Below are positions 17,495 through 25,881 of a stretch of DNA of 64,000 nucleotides, piece after piece (within the stretch, counting starts at the first letter, position 1; each line of letters opens with the position of its first letter). A program made the translations under genes and the position numbers. Source of the stretch: Winogradskyella ouciana (lineage in GTDB: Bacteria > Bacteroidota > Bacteroidia > Flavobacteriales > Flavobacteriaceae); NCBI RefSeq assembly GCF_009709615.1, contig NZ_WJYA01000007.1, positions 124,001 through 188,000 on the forward strand. Direction: 5' to 3'. Below the pieces are notes generated by a model. That model was not told where the DNA came from, did not search any database, and saw only the letters and a list, made by a program, of their open reading frames with translations.

Positions 17495-18127
17495 TTAGTC
17501 ATAATCCGGAATATTACGACCTAAAATCACATCACGTTTTACGTGCAAAATCCCATTCTCCATTTTTGGAAGTACTACACCAGAACCTGCACGTTGTCCC
17601 AAACGCTCCTTAAATTCATTCGTTAGGAATTTATCATCTTCAAACATAATATCATCAACATAATAGGCATTAGTATTCGGTTCTTTTACCGTCATGTGTA
17701 TATGCTGAGGTGCTGAAGTATTAGGGTAGGAGCTTGGTCTAAAGGTGTAAAACGTGTAACTGCCATCAGAGTTTGTTTTTATCCAACCACGGATATAGCC
17801 ATGGCGCTTTGCCCAACCTTTTTCATCACCTTTGGTTTCGTATATTCCATTTTCATTGGTGTGATATATGTAGAGAATAATATTTGAAGCTGGTGTTTTG
17901 CCATCTTTTTGATAAACAGTTCCCGTAATTTTCAGCTTTGGTTCAGAAGCTTCAAATTTTGGTAGAGTATCAATATTGGACAATTTTTTGTCACCATATT
18001 CAAGTAGAGCTTCACAACCTTCGCATCGTCCTCCAACAATTTTAGTGGTTTCGTCTTTGGTTTGCGATTCACATGAATAGATGGTCAGCGCAATAATTGC
18101 TATGTTAATTAATTTCTTCATTTTCAA
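17495..18127 (-). CDS. Intradiol ring-cleavage dioxygenase-fold lipoprotein
   Basis: 210 residues, lipobox IYSC (Cys19). The body matches the intradiol dioxygenase beta-sandwich: candidate Fe(III) ligands Tyr96 (NENGIY), Tyr134 (PSSYP), His142 and His144 (QHIHM) with Arg130 nearby. The Tyr-to-His spacing is shorter than in catechol dioxygenases, and the protein is an envelope lipoprotein rather than a cytoplasmic enzyme, so aromatic-ring cleavage is not certain. An RCEGCEA motif lies near the mature N-terminus. The start overlaps the upstream SRPBCC gene by 23 nt; an ATG two codons later is an alternative. Confidence 0.82.
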   Translation of the reverse strand: MKMKKLINIAIIALTIYSCESQTKDETTKIVGGRCEGCEALLEYGDKKLSNIDTLPKFEASEPKLKITGTVYQKDGKTPASNIILYIYHTNENGIYETKGDEKGWAKRHGYIRGWIKTNSDGSYTFYTFRPSSYPNTSAPQHIHMTVKEPNTNAYYVDDIMFEDDKFLTNEFKERLGQRAGSGVVLPKMENGILHVKRDVILGRNIPDYD

Positions 18128-18692
18128 CAGTCATTTCATCCTCTTTCATCGTTTGTTCAACAGGAAAATAATCCTTAGTATTTTGTTCAATCGCTTTTTT
18201 AAGGTTCTCAAGATTGGTTTCTTCTTGTGCCTTAATGGAACTTCCTGCCATTGCCATCATGGATTTAGCTAGTATGCCATTTCCCACAGTGGTGGTATTG
18301 GATGTGATTTTTGTTTTGCCATCCATTGGAGCCATACTCAGTTTATAGTCCATATCCATAAAATCTGAGGTGAAGGTCATTTCAATGGTCTCGTTAGGTA
18401 CAATGTTGGTAATGGTTTCTCTAATCACCATCTCCTCTCCATCGGTAATAAAATAGACATCAGATACCGCTCCTACAGTACCAGGTGTACCACTGACACG
18501 TTCTACTTTCTGAAATCCTGGTAACCATTCAGCCATTTTGGCTTCATCTTGAGCGACAGCCCAAGCTTCTGGCAAGGGTTTGTCTGCTACAATTTCACTG
18601 TCGTAGGATACTTCTGGTTTTAATAAACCCAACAATAAAAAGCCAATGATTAAAACGGCTATGATAATGGCGATGTACTTTAAAATTTTCAT
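18105..18692 (-). CDS. SRPBCC family protein with N-terminal membrane anchor
   Basis: 195 residues: one N-terminal helix (residues 5-25) and a START/polyketide-cyclase-like SRPBCC domain (YDSEIVADKPLPEAW, GFQKVERVSGTPGTVG, ETITNIVPNETIEMTFTS). The acidic C-terminus (MKEDEMTVENEEIN) is encoded within the overlap with the following dioxygenase-fold gene. The ligand is unknown. It lies downstream of the M3 peptidase gene on the same strand with a 38-bp gap. Confidence 0.85.
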   Translation of the reverse strand: MKILKYIAIIIAVLIIGFLLLGLLKPEVSYDSEIVADKPLPEAWAVAQDEAKMAEWLPGFQKVERVSGTPGTVGAVSDVYFITDGEEMVIRETITNIVPNETIEMTFTSDFMDMDYKLSMAPMDGKTKITSNTTTVGNGILAKSMMAMAGSSIKAQEETNLENLKKAIEQNTKDYFPVEQTMKEDEMTVENEEIN

Positions 18693-18730
18693 GATTATAT
18701 TGTTTTGATTAGTTAGTGTTCAAATTATTA

Positions 18731-20902
18731 TTACCTCTGCGGAACAGGAAACCCACGATCACGCATCAAGGCTTCAATCTTGGCATCACGTCCTCTAAAC
18801 TTTCTATAGGCTTCCGCAGGATCCATAGCATTACGTGGTGCAAATAAATATTTCACCAAACGGTCTGCAACTTCACTATCATAAAAACCACCTTCGGCTT
18901 CTCTAAAAGCTTCAGAGGCATCACTTGTTAAAACGTCTGCCCACATATAACCATAGTAAGCTGTGGCATAACCTTCACCAGAAAATACATGACCAAAATG
19001 TGGTGTTCTATGACGCATTGGTAATTCCTTTGGCATACCGAGCTCGTCCAAGGTTTCACGTTCAAATTTATCAATGTCGATGTTTGTTGGGTCTGCTAAG
19101 TGCAATTTCATATCGATTAGTGCAGACGCTAAATACTCCGTAGTGCCAAACCCTTGATTAAAAGTTGATGCTTTCTTAATCTTTTCAACCAACTCAGCAG
19201 GAATTGGCTCTCCCGTTTCATGATGCACCAAAAACTGATTAATCACTTTATCCGTGGATAGCCAACGCTCTAATAATTGCGATTGAAATTCAGTATAATC
19301 CCTTACGCCACCTTGTAAGGTTGGGTATTTAACATCTGCAGCAAAGAAGTGCAATGCATGCCCAAATTCATGAAAAAACGTAGTCGCATCATCCCAAGAC
19401 ACCAAAACAGCCTCACCTGGAGCGGGTTTTACAAAATTGGAATTGTTAGATGCCAAAACATTGGTCTCACCTTCAAAAGTTGTAGAGCTTCTATACGTGG
19501 TTGCCCAAGCACCAGAACGTTTCCCTTCTCGAGCATAAGGATCTAAATACCAAAGTCCGATGTGTTTACCAGAATCCTTATCCGTCACTTCCCAAACATT
19601 GACATCCTCATGAAATACAGGAACAGAACCTTCTTCAACAGGTGTGAATTTATAATTGAACAATTCTCCTGCTACAAAAAACATAGCATCTGTCAGCTTA
19701 TCTAATTGTAAATATTGTTTGACTTCGTCACTATCTAAATCGTATTTCTTTTGTCTAACTTTTTCGGCATAATAGCGATAGTCCCATGGCTCAATGGTAA
19801 TATTGTCACCCAGTTCATTGGCAACCGCTTGCATATCTGCAACTTCTTCTTTTACTCGAGCTGTGGCTGCTGGCCAGACCTTTAACATTAAATCCATGGC
19901 ATTTTCTGGATTTTTTGCCATGCGGTCTTGTAAACGCCATTCCGCATAATTATCGTAACCCATTAGCCCAACACGTTCTTTACGAAGTCTTAAAATCTCT
20001 GCAATGATTTCATTATTATCATATTCATCAGCATTATCTCCTCTGGAATAATAATTCTCCCATACCTGCTTACGTAACTCACGTTCGGTAGAGTAGGTGA
20101 GAAACGGATCCATGGATGAGCGCGTGTTGGTAATGGCATACATGCCTTCTTTACCCTTATCGGCTGCAATTTTTGCGGCTGATTTTATAAAGCTTTCTGA
20201 CAAACCACCCAATTGGTCTTTGGTTAGATAGGTGACATAGTTTTCTTCATCGTGCAATACGTTATTTGCAAATTTGGTATAGAGTTTTGATAGCTCCTTA
20301 TTGATTTCGGCATAGCGCTTTTTCTTTTCGGCATTGAGATTTGCTCCGTTCATTTCAAACCTTTTATAGATTAAATCTACAACACGTTGCTCTTGAGGTT
20401 CCAACGGATTTTTTTGAGATGCCTCATAAACCGCTTTAATGCGTTGGAAAAGCTTTTCGTTTTGGGAAATCTTAGACTGAAATTCGGATAATTTTGGTGC
20501 CAATTCCGCCTGTACTTCCCTAAACTCAGGAGAAGACATGTTACTGCTCATTATACCGTAATATGCAAAGACCCTTTGCAATTCCTTGCCAGCACTTTCC
20601 ATAGCGACGATGGTGTTTTCAAAAGTTGGTTCTTCTTTGTTATTGGCAATGGCCTCAACTTCTTTTAGTTGCATTTCCATACCTTTTTCAACAGCTTCCT
20701 TTACATCTGCTACGTTCATTTTATCAAAAGCAGGAACACCTTGGTAAGGGCCTTCCCATTCTTGTAGAAGTATATTGTCAGTCATTAATTTGTCTTCGTT
20801 TTTTGGTTCGTCTTTACAGCTTGCAAAGAGAATAATACTGCCTAGTGCGGCAATTTTGATTGATTTAGTGATCATTGTAGTTAGTTTATGGTTGTTATTC
20901 AA
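18731..20902 (-). CDS. M3-family oligopeptidase (Dcp-like) lipoprotein
   Basis: 723 residues. The M3 zinc motif HEFGH lies at residues 511-515, followed by the conserved downstream glutamate region (DYTEFQSQLLERW) and the family C-terminal motif around YYGYMWADVL. The N-terminus has a lipobox (FASC, Cys29), so it should act in the envelope, unlike cytoplasmic E. coli Dcp (681 residues). It cleaves dipeptides or short oligopeptides, probably for peptide scavenging. A second in-frame ATG at codon 10 (20875) is an equally plausible start. Confidence 0.94.
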   Translation of the reverse strand: MNNNHKLTTMITKSIKIAALGSIILFASCKDEPKNEDKLMTDNILLQEWEGPYQGVPAFDKMNVADVKEAVEKGMEMQLKEVEAIANNKEEPTFENTIVAMESAGKELQRVFAYYGIMSSNMSSPEFREVQAELAPKLSEFQSKISQNEKLFQRIKAVYEASQKNPLEPQEQRVVDLIYKRFEMNGANLNAEKKKRYAEINKELSKLYTKFANNVLHDEENYVTYLTKDQLGGLSESFIKSAAKIAADKGKEGMYAITNTRSSMDPFLTYSTERELRKQVWENYYSRGDNADEYDNNEIIAEILRLRKERVGLMGYDNYAEWRLQDRMAKNPENAMDLMLKVWPAATARVKEEVADMQAVANELGDNITIEPWDYRYYAEKVRQKKYDLDSDEVKQYLQLDKLTDAMFFVAGELFNYKFTPVEEGSVPVFHEDVNVWEVTDKDSGKHIGLWYLDPYAREGKRSGAWATTYRSSTTFEGETNVLASNNSNFVKPAPGEAVLVSWDDATTFFHEFGHALHFFAADVKYPTLQGGVRDYTEFQSQLLERWLSTDKVINQFLVHHETGEPIPAELVEKIKKASTFNQGFGTTEYLASALIDMKLHLADPTNIDIDKFERETLDELGMPKELPMRHRTPHFGHVFSGEGYATAYYGYMWADVLTSDASEAFREAEGGFYDSEVADRLVKYLFAPRNAMDPAEAYRKFRGRDAKIEALMRDRGFPVPQR

Positions 20903-20913
20903 AAGCTAATATT

Positions 20914-21005
20914 GTCATTCTAAATTACCTGCCTGTCGGTAAACAGGAATTCAGAATCTTATTCAATTCGAAAATTTAGATGCTGAAACGAGTTCAGCAT
21001 GACAA
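20914..21005. repeat. Dispersed palindromic repeat (GTCATTCT ... GCATGAC)
   Basis: Starts with GTCATTCT, includes CCTGCCTGTCGGTAAACAGG (an imperfect palindrome) and ends with GATGCTGAAACGAGTTCAGCATGAC, a hairpin. The same GCTGAA/TTCAGCATGAC ends are at 15502-15549. It lies between the M3 peptidase and PPIase genes; nothing else is visible in the gap. Confidence 0.65.
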
Positions 21006-21075
21006 ATAATTATGTTTTGCTGATTCAAACAATTACGAAAACAAGTTACTAAAATCTAAAAAAAGGAAGTCTTAA

Positions 21076-21777
21076 TTATTTTATAATTTCCACTTTCCTT
21101 ATATATACATTATGCAGTGGCCAGTCTCCTTCGTCTGTTTCCACGGCATTGATTTCATCAACGACATCCATGCCATCAATCACTTCTCCAAAAACGGTAT
21201 ATTCCTTATCTAAATAAGCTGCTCCCGTAGGGCGCTGAATGATAAAAAACTGAAAAGGCGACGCTAGTTTATAGGCGTTTTCCATTTCACTACTTGGCAT
21301 GGAAACAGCACCACGCTTATGTGTATAGCCACGTTTGGTATCTGGTGGAAGCAAATAATGTCCAATTTTTCTGCGTCGTTTGGCAATGTTATAATCATCA
21401 CTACTACCACCTTGTATCACAAAATTTGGTACCACTCTGTAGAACTGTGTACCGTCAAAATAATTACGTTTGGTGAGGTAAATGAAATTTGCTCTGTGGA
21501 ATTTGGTTTTATCATAGAGCAAAATATCGATATTGCCAAAGTCTGTGTAAATACGCACTTTGTTTTCTTTGTGTTCTTTTTCATATTCTAAAAAGAACTC
21601 CATGGCATTGTTGTCTGTAAGTACAGGGAATTCTGGTTTGGTTTTCTTTTTAGGGATTTCTTTGGGTTTTTCTACAATAGTATCTTTTTGTTTACAGGTG
21701 TTTGTTTGTTTTGAAGTTTGTTTATCTTCACAATTCAAAAAAAATAAAGCTATAATTATAACCAATCGAAATCTCAT
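21076..21777 (-). CDS. Cyclophilin-type peptidyl-prolyl isomerase lipoprotein
   Basis: 233 residues from the ATG at 21777. The frame stays open upstream to 21870 but that would lie within the divergent Nudix gene and remove the N-terminal lipoprotein signal (IALFFLNC, Cys16), so the internal start is preferred. After a Lys/Thr-rich linker comes the cyclophilin domain: FHRANFIYLTKRNYFDGTQF, FVIQGGS, MPSSEMENA, QFFII, YTVFGEVIDGMDVVD. It should catalyse proline isomerisation in the periplasm. Two base pairs separate its start codon from that of the divergent CoA pyrophosphatase gene. Confidence 0.92.
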   Translation of the reverse strand: MRFRLVIIIALFFLNCEDKQTSKQTNTCKQKDTIVEKPKEIPKKKTKPEFPVLTDNNAMEFFLEYEKEHKENKVRIYTDFGNIDILLYDKTKFHRANFIYLTKRNYFDGTQFYRVVPNFVIQGGSSDDYNIAKRRRKIGHYLLPPDTKRGYTHKRGAVSMPSSEMENAYKLASPFQFFIIQRPTGAAYLDKEYTVFGEVIDGMDVVDEINAVETDEGDWPLHNVYIRKVEIIK

Positions 21778-21779
21778 AA

Positions 21780-22421
21780 ATGCGCTTTGATACGTTTTTA
21801 AAATCCGTAGTAAAAATAAAACATCTTCAACTTTTGGGCGAACAATCGCATGCAAAAATGTCTCCGCCATACCGACTGGAATTAGCTGAAAAAATGAAAG
21901 CCAAGCATAAAAATGCTAAAACAGCTGGTGTTATGGCATTGTTTTATCCTAATACAGAGCACGAGACTTATTTGGTGCTCATTTTACGGAAAACGTATAA
22001 AGGTGTACATTCTGCACAAGTTGGGTTTCCTGGTGGAAAGTATGAAGAAGTCGATAGGGACATAATGGATACTGCGTTACGCGAAACGGAAGAAGAAGTA
22101 GGTGTGCCTGTTTCTGCTGTACAGGTTCTTAAACCCATGTCTCCCTTATATATTCCTCCTAGTAATTTTATGGTGTACCCTCATGTGGCTGTGTCTGAGG
22201 TGAAATTGAATTTTATAAAGCAAGACGAGGAGGTAGAGGATATTATCGAAGTGAATATCGATAGTTTTTTAGATGATGCCAATATTATAACTACAAGAGT
22301 GCCAACTTCTTTTAATGTTGAAGTGGATGTTCCTGCGTTTAAATTAAACGGTCATATTGTTTGGGGAGCAACCGCCATGATGCTCGGTGAAATAAAAGAC
22401 TTGTTAAAACAAGTTCTATAG
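21780..22421 (+). CDS. CoA pyrophosphatase (Nudix, NudL-like)
   Basis: 213 residues. The Nudix box is visible from Gly86 through RETEEEVGV (residues 101-109) and has one extra residue between the first glycine and the REUxEE part, which is the form found in the NudL/CoAse branch. The upstream VGFPGGK motif also fits. It hydrolyses CoA to 3',5'-ADP and 4'-phosphopantetheine. The start MRFDTFLKSVVKIKHL agrees with family N-termini; it lies 2 bp from the divergent PPIase start. The acyltransferase gene follows 48 bp downstream. Confidence 0.9.
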   Translation: MRFDTFLKSVVKIKHLQLLGEQSHAKMSPPYRLELAEKMKAKHKNAKTAGVMALFYPNTEHETYLVLILRKTYKGVHSAQVGFPGGKYEEVDRDIMDTALRETEEEVGVPVSAVQVLKPMSPLYIPPSNFMVYPHVAVSEVKLNFIKQDEEVEDIIEVNIDSFLDDANIITTRVPTSFNVEVDVPAFKLNGHIVWGATAMMLGEIKDLLKQVL

Positions 22422-22435
22422 CTTGTCATATTTGT

Positions 22436-22443
22436 TATTTTTG
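22436..22443 (+). promoter_or_regulatory. Predicted -7 box TATTTTTG
   Basis: Exact TAnnTTTG 26 nt before the acyltransferase ATG, just after the CoA pyrophosphatase stop codon. Confidence 0.55.
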
Positions 22444-22469
22444 TAGTCGACTAAAACTGAAACTAATTT

Positions 22470-23270
22470 ATGGGATTATTCAAAAAAAATCCTTTCGGAC
22501 ATATACTTTGGGTAAAAAAATGGCTCATTAGAATCCTTGGTCTTTTAACGCACAGGCGCTTTAGAGGTTTTAATGAACTACAGATTGAAGGCTCGGAAAT
22601 TATAAAGAACCTACCTGATACCAACGTATTGTTCATATCTAATCACCAGACCTATTTTGCGGATGTTATTGCCATGTTTCATGTGTTTAATGCGAGCTTA
22701 AGCGGCCGATTAGATAGCATTAAAAATGTAGGCTATCTCTGGAATCCGAAGCTAAATATGTATTACGTTGCTGCTAAGGAAACCATGAAGTCGGGATTGA
22801 TTCCGAAGATATTTGCCTACACAGGTTCTATTAGTATTGAACGTACGTGGCGTTCTAAGGGCCAGAATGTCAATCGACAGGTAAAGATGAGTGATATCAG
22901 TAACATTAAAAAAGCCTTGGACGATGGTTGGGTGGTGACGTTTCCACAAGGAACCACAACACCTTTTAAGCCCATTAGAAAAGGAACTGCACATATCATA
23001 AAGCATTACAAACCTATTGTTGTACCCATTGTAATTGACGGTTTTAGACGATCGTTTGATAAAAAAGGACTAAGAATTAAAAAGAAGAATATATTTCAGA
23101 CTTTTGAAATTAAAGAGCCTTTGGAAATTGATTACGAAAATGAATCCATAGCCGATATTGTTGAAAAGATTGAATATGCCATTGAGCAACATCCTTCATT
23201 TTTAAAAGTAATTCCGCAAGAAGAATTAGAGGAAAAAGAACGACTTAATAAAGAGTTGAGGGATTGGTAA
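22470..23270 (+). CDS. Lysophospholipid (1-acylglycerol-3-phosphate) acyltransferase family protein
   Basis: 266 residues with a PlsC-like domain: acyl-acceptor motif around SNHQTYFAD, a GSISIER segment (block II, FIERT-like), and FPQGTTTPFKPIRKGTAHI (block III). The acceptor motif reads H-x5-D rather than the usual H-x4-D. It transfers an acyl chain to a lysolipid at the inner membrane; substrate unknown. It has its own promoter-like box. Confidence 0.87.
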   Translation: MGLFKKNPFGHILWVKKWLIRILGLLTHRRFRGFNELQIEGSEIIKNLPDTNVLFISNHQTYFADVIAMFHVFNASLSGRLDSIKNVGYLWNPKLNMYYVAAKETMKSGLIPKIFAYTGSISIERTWRSKGQNVNRQVKMSDISNIKKALDDGWVVTFPQGTTTPFKPIRKGTAHIIKHYKPIVVPIVIDGFRRSFDKKGLRIKKKNIFQTFEIKEPLEIDYENESIADIVEKIEYAIEQHPSFLKVIPQEELEEKERLNKELRDW

Positions 23271-23353
23271 GCCCCTTGATTTTCTTTGTTCTTGCCAATA
23301 GTTTTATTTTGTTCTGAATAATTGTCGAATTTGACTCAACAACTCAACAAAAA

Positions 23354-23986
23354 TTAAACTTCCAGCTTCTTAAGCTCATCATAATTTTTGTTGAGGCGTT
23401 TTAATAGGATACCATAAAGTAACTTATAGAATAGCCAAAACACCAATAAGAATACACCAGTAACCAAAACAGTAACAGCGTAAAGCACTATGGTTTGTGT
23501 AGAGTTCATGGCTTCAACTTGGTCGTGAAATTCTATATTTTCATTAAATTCAAAATAAAGAGATAGAGGTATAGAGATAAAAATCATCACCAGATTAAAA
23601 ATCACATAGTACTTAATCACCTTTCTGGTTCTAAGAATACTCTCCATTAATTTTTTCGCACTATCGGTAATGGAAATGGCTTTGTATGATTTGAAAAGTA
23701 AATAAATAAACAGTACAATAACAACCAAACTAAGAATAGACAGACCGACAAACAATGGGTTTTCATAACTTGTTTCTAAACGTTCTCTGTATTTTTCAGA
23801 CAGTAGATAAGGAAGTATATTTACCAATATCCAAAATGCAAATTCTGCAATGCTGATATAAAACAAGGTCTTTACAATAGAAGACGATTTTTTATGTAGC
23901 ATAGGATAGATGTCCGTATCCGAATAGTTTTTGTAATCGGATTTATCCTTGTTCCAATCCTTCTTTAATAATTCTAACTCATCCAT
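23354..23986 (-). CDS. Membrane protein paired with ECF sigma factor
   Basis: 210 residues: a ~40-residue charged, cytoplasmic N-terminus (MDELELLKKDWNKDKSDY...), then four membrane helices (about 40-65, 78-100, 120-145, 165-190) and a Lys-rich C-terminus. I do not recognise a named domain. It begins 4 bp after the sigma factor stop codon, so it is co-transcribed and may act as an anti-sigma-like regulator; that is inference from context only. Confidence 0.65.
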   Translation of the reverse strand: MDELELLKKDWNKDKSDYKNYSDTDIYPMLHKKSSSIVKTLFYISIAEFAFWILVNILPYLLSEKYRERLETSYENPLFVGLSILSLVVIVLFIYLLFKSYKAISITDSAKKLMESILRTRKVIKYYVIFNLVMIFISIPLSLYFEFNENIEFHDQVEAMNSTQTIVLYAVTVLVTGVFLLVFWLFYKLLYGILLKRLNKNYDELKKLEV

Positions 23987-23990
23987 AGTA

Positions 23991-24485
23991 TTACGGATTT
24001 AAAATTGTTCTTAATTTCTTTTTCACACGATTCATTTTTACTCGTGCGTTAACTTCAGTTATACCTAAAGTCTGACTTATTTCTCTATAGTCCTTATCTT
24101 CTAAATACAGAAAAACAAGGGCTTTTTCAATATCGTTTAATTGATGCACGGCGTTGTATAAAAGCTTCAATTGCTGCTCTTCAGTATCATCATATTCTTC
24201 TGCTTTTATTTTAAACTGTACACTATCAAACTCTTGGGTGTTAATCCTTCGTTTCGATTTTCTATACAGGGTAATAGCTGTGTTCAATCCTACACGATAC
24301 ATCCAGGTACTAAATTTAGAATCTCCTCTAAACTTAGGATATGCCCTCCATAACTGAATGGTTATCTCCTGAAACAAATCGTTATGGGCATCCTTATTGT
24401 TGGTGTATAAACGACACACCTTATGTACAATGTTTTGATGCTTTTGCAACTGTTCAACAAAACTATGTTCGAGTTCTTTGTTCAA
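23991..24485 (-). CDS. ECF-type RNA polymerase sigma factor
   Basis: 164 residues with sigma-70 region 2 (NDLFQEITIQLWRAYPKFRGDSKFSTWMYRVGLNTAI) and region 4 (LNDIEKALVFLYLEDKDYREISQTLGITEVNARVKMNRVKKKL); region 3 is absent as in ECF factors. It directs RNA polymerase to a specific promoter set. It is the first gene of a two-gene unit with a four-helix membrane protein. Confidence 0.93.
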   Translation of the reverse strand: MNKELEHSFVEQLQKHQNIVHKVCRLYTNNKDAHNDLFQEITIQLWRAYPKFRGDSKFSTWMYRVGLNTAITLYRKSKRRINTQEFDSVQFKIKAEEYDDTEEQQLKLLYNAVHQLNDIEKALVFLYLEDKDYREISQTLGITEVNARVKMNRVKKKLRTILNP

Positions 24486-24576
24486 TTGATGAAATTGGTT
24501 AGTTATCTATTTGTAGTCGTAACTAAAGTATTGTTACAATATTGTTCAAAAATAAAATTTTGGCTTTGCTAATCCT

Positions 24577-24584
24577 TATCTTTG
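24577..24584 (+). promoter_or_regulatory. Predicted -7 box TATCTTTG of the NDH-2-like gene
   Basis: Exact TAnnTTTG, 22 nt upstream of the ATG at 24607; the TTG codon at 24598 that would extend the frame lies at the expected transcription start, which favours 24607. Confidence 0.65.
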
Positions 24585-24606
24585 TAAGAGAAATTAATTG
24601 CTTTTC

Positions 24607-25878
24607 ATGAATATTCCTAAGTCAAACCTGCCAAGAATAGTTATCATTGGTGGTGGTTTTGCTGGTGTTAATTTATCTAAAAAACTGGCAAACAAAAATG
24701 TACAAGTTGTATTAATAGATAAACATAACTATCATACATTTCAGCCTTTGTTATATCAGGTATCGAGTTCGGGATTGGAACCCGATTCCATTGCATATCC
24801 TCTGAGAAAAATCATTAAAAAACATAAGACTTCTTTTTTTAGACTTGCTGAAGTTAAAGAGATAGTGCCAGAGCGAAATGAAATTGTTACGGACATAGGA
24901 AACCTGAGTTATGACTATCTCGTCCTCGCAACAGGAACAAAAACCAATTTTTTTGGCAATAAAACTATTGAATCCAATAGTATGCCAATGAAAACTGTCT
25001 CCCAGGCCTTGGATATAAGAAGTTTGATTTTGCAAAATTTTGAAAAAGCAGCTATTGCAGATTCTAGGGAAGAACGCCAAGCTTATCTTAATTTCGTTAT
25101 CGTGGGTGGTGGTCCAACAGGTGTAGAGTTATCAGGTGCCATAGCAGAATTGAAAAATCATATTCTACCTAGGGATTATCACGATCTTAACGCTGACGAT
25201 ATGAGCATTCATCTCATGGAAGGTAATGAGCGTGTACTAAGTGCCATGAGCGAACACGCTTCTAAGAAAGCCGAAGAATTCTTGAGTGCGCTTGGTGTAA
25301 AAGTACATTGCAAAACTTTCGTTGAAGACTATGATGGCGTAAACGTTACCACAAATTCTGATTTAAAAATGCAGTCCGAAACTCTAATTTGGGCAGCTGG
25401 CGTTACGGGAGCGCCCGTAAAAGGTCTAAAGGCAGATGCTCTAATGGAAAAGACCAATCGCTACCATGTTAACCGTTTTAATTTGGTTGAAGGCTATGAC
25501 AACATTTTTGCCATTGGAGATATTGCCCTAATGGAAACTGAAGCTTTTCCTAAAGGTCATCCTCAAGTGGCACAACCTGCGATTCAACAAGGGACGTTAT
25601 TAGGTAAAAACCTGTTGAAACTTATAAATGGTAAAGAGATGAAACCATTTGTTTATAATGACAAAGGATCTATGGCAACCATTGGTAGAAATAAAGCCGT
25701 GGTGGATTTAAAGCATTATAAGTTCGGTGGATTTTTTGCTTGGTTTATATGGATGTTTATTCATTTAATGTCTTTAGTCGGGTTTAGAAATCGCGTTATT
25801 GTACTATTCAATTGGTCGTATAACTATATCAATTTTGATAAAGCAGCACGACTAATCATCAGACCTTTTAAGAAATAG
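24607..25878 (+). CDS. Type II NADH dehydrogenase-like FAD oxidoreductase
   Basis: 423 residues. Two Rossmann nucleotide-binding motifs: IVIIGGGFAGVNLSKKL (FAD, N-terminal) and FVIVGGGPTGVELSGAIAEL (NAD, middle), plus the FAIGDIA motif of the second FAD contact. The C-terminal ~70 residues are hydrophobic (WFIWMFIHLMSLVGFRNR), as in NDH-2 enzymes that bind the inner face of the membrane. It transfers electrons from NADH to quinone without proton pumping. Confidence 0.9.
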   Translation: MNIPKSNLPRIVIIGGGFAGVNLSKKLANKNVQVVLIDKHNYHTFQPLLYQVSSSGLEPDSIAYPLRKIIKKHKTSFFRLAEVKEIVPERNEIVTDIGNLSYDYLVLATGTKTNFFGNKTIESNSMPMKTVSQALDIRSLILQNFEKAAIADSREERQAYLNFVIVGGGPTGVELSGAIAELKNHILPRDYHDLNADDMSIHLMEGNERVLSAMSEHASKKAEEFLSALGVKVHCKTFVEDYDGVNVTTNSDLKMQSETLIWAAGVTGAPVKGLKADALMEKTNRYHVNRFNLVEGYDNIFAIGDIALMETEAFPKGHPQVAQPAIQQGTLLGKNLLKLINGKEMKPFVYNDKGSMATIGRNKAVVDLKHYKFGGFFAWFIWMFIHLMSLVGFRNRVIVLFNWSYNYINFDKAARLIIRPFKK

Positions 25879-25881
25879 ATT

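Noticed and set aside
21778-21870. Upstream extension of the PPIase frame
   Set aside because: It would place 31 codons before the lipoprotein signal peptide and overlap the Nudix gene completely; the internal ATG gives a proper lipobox.
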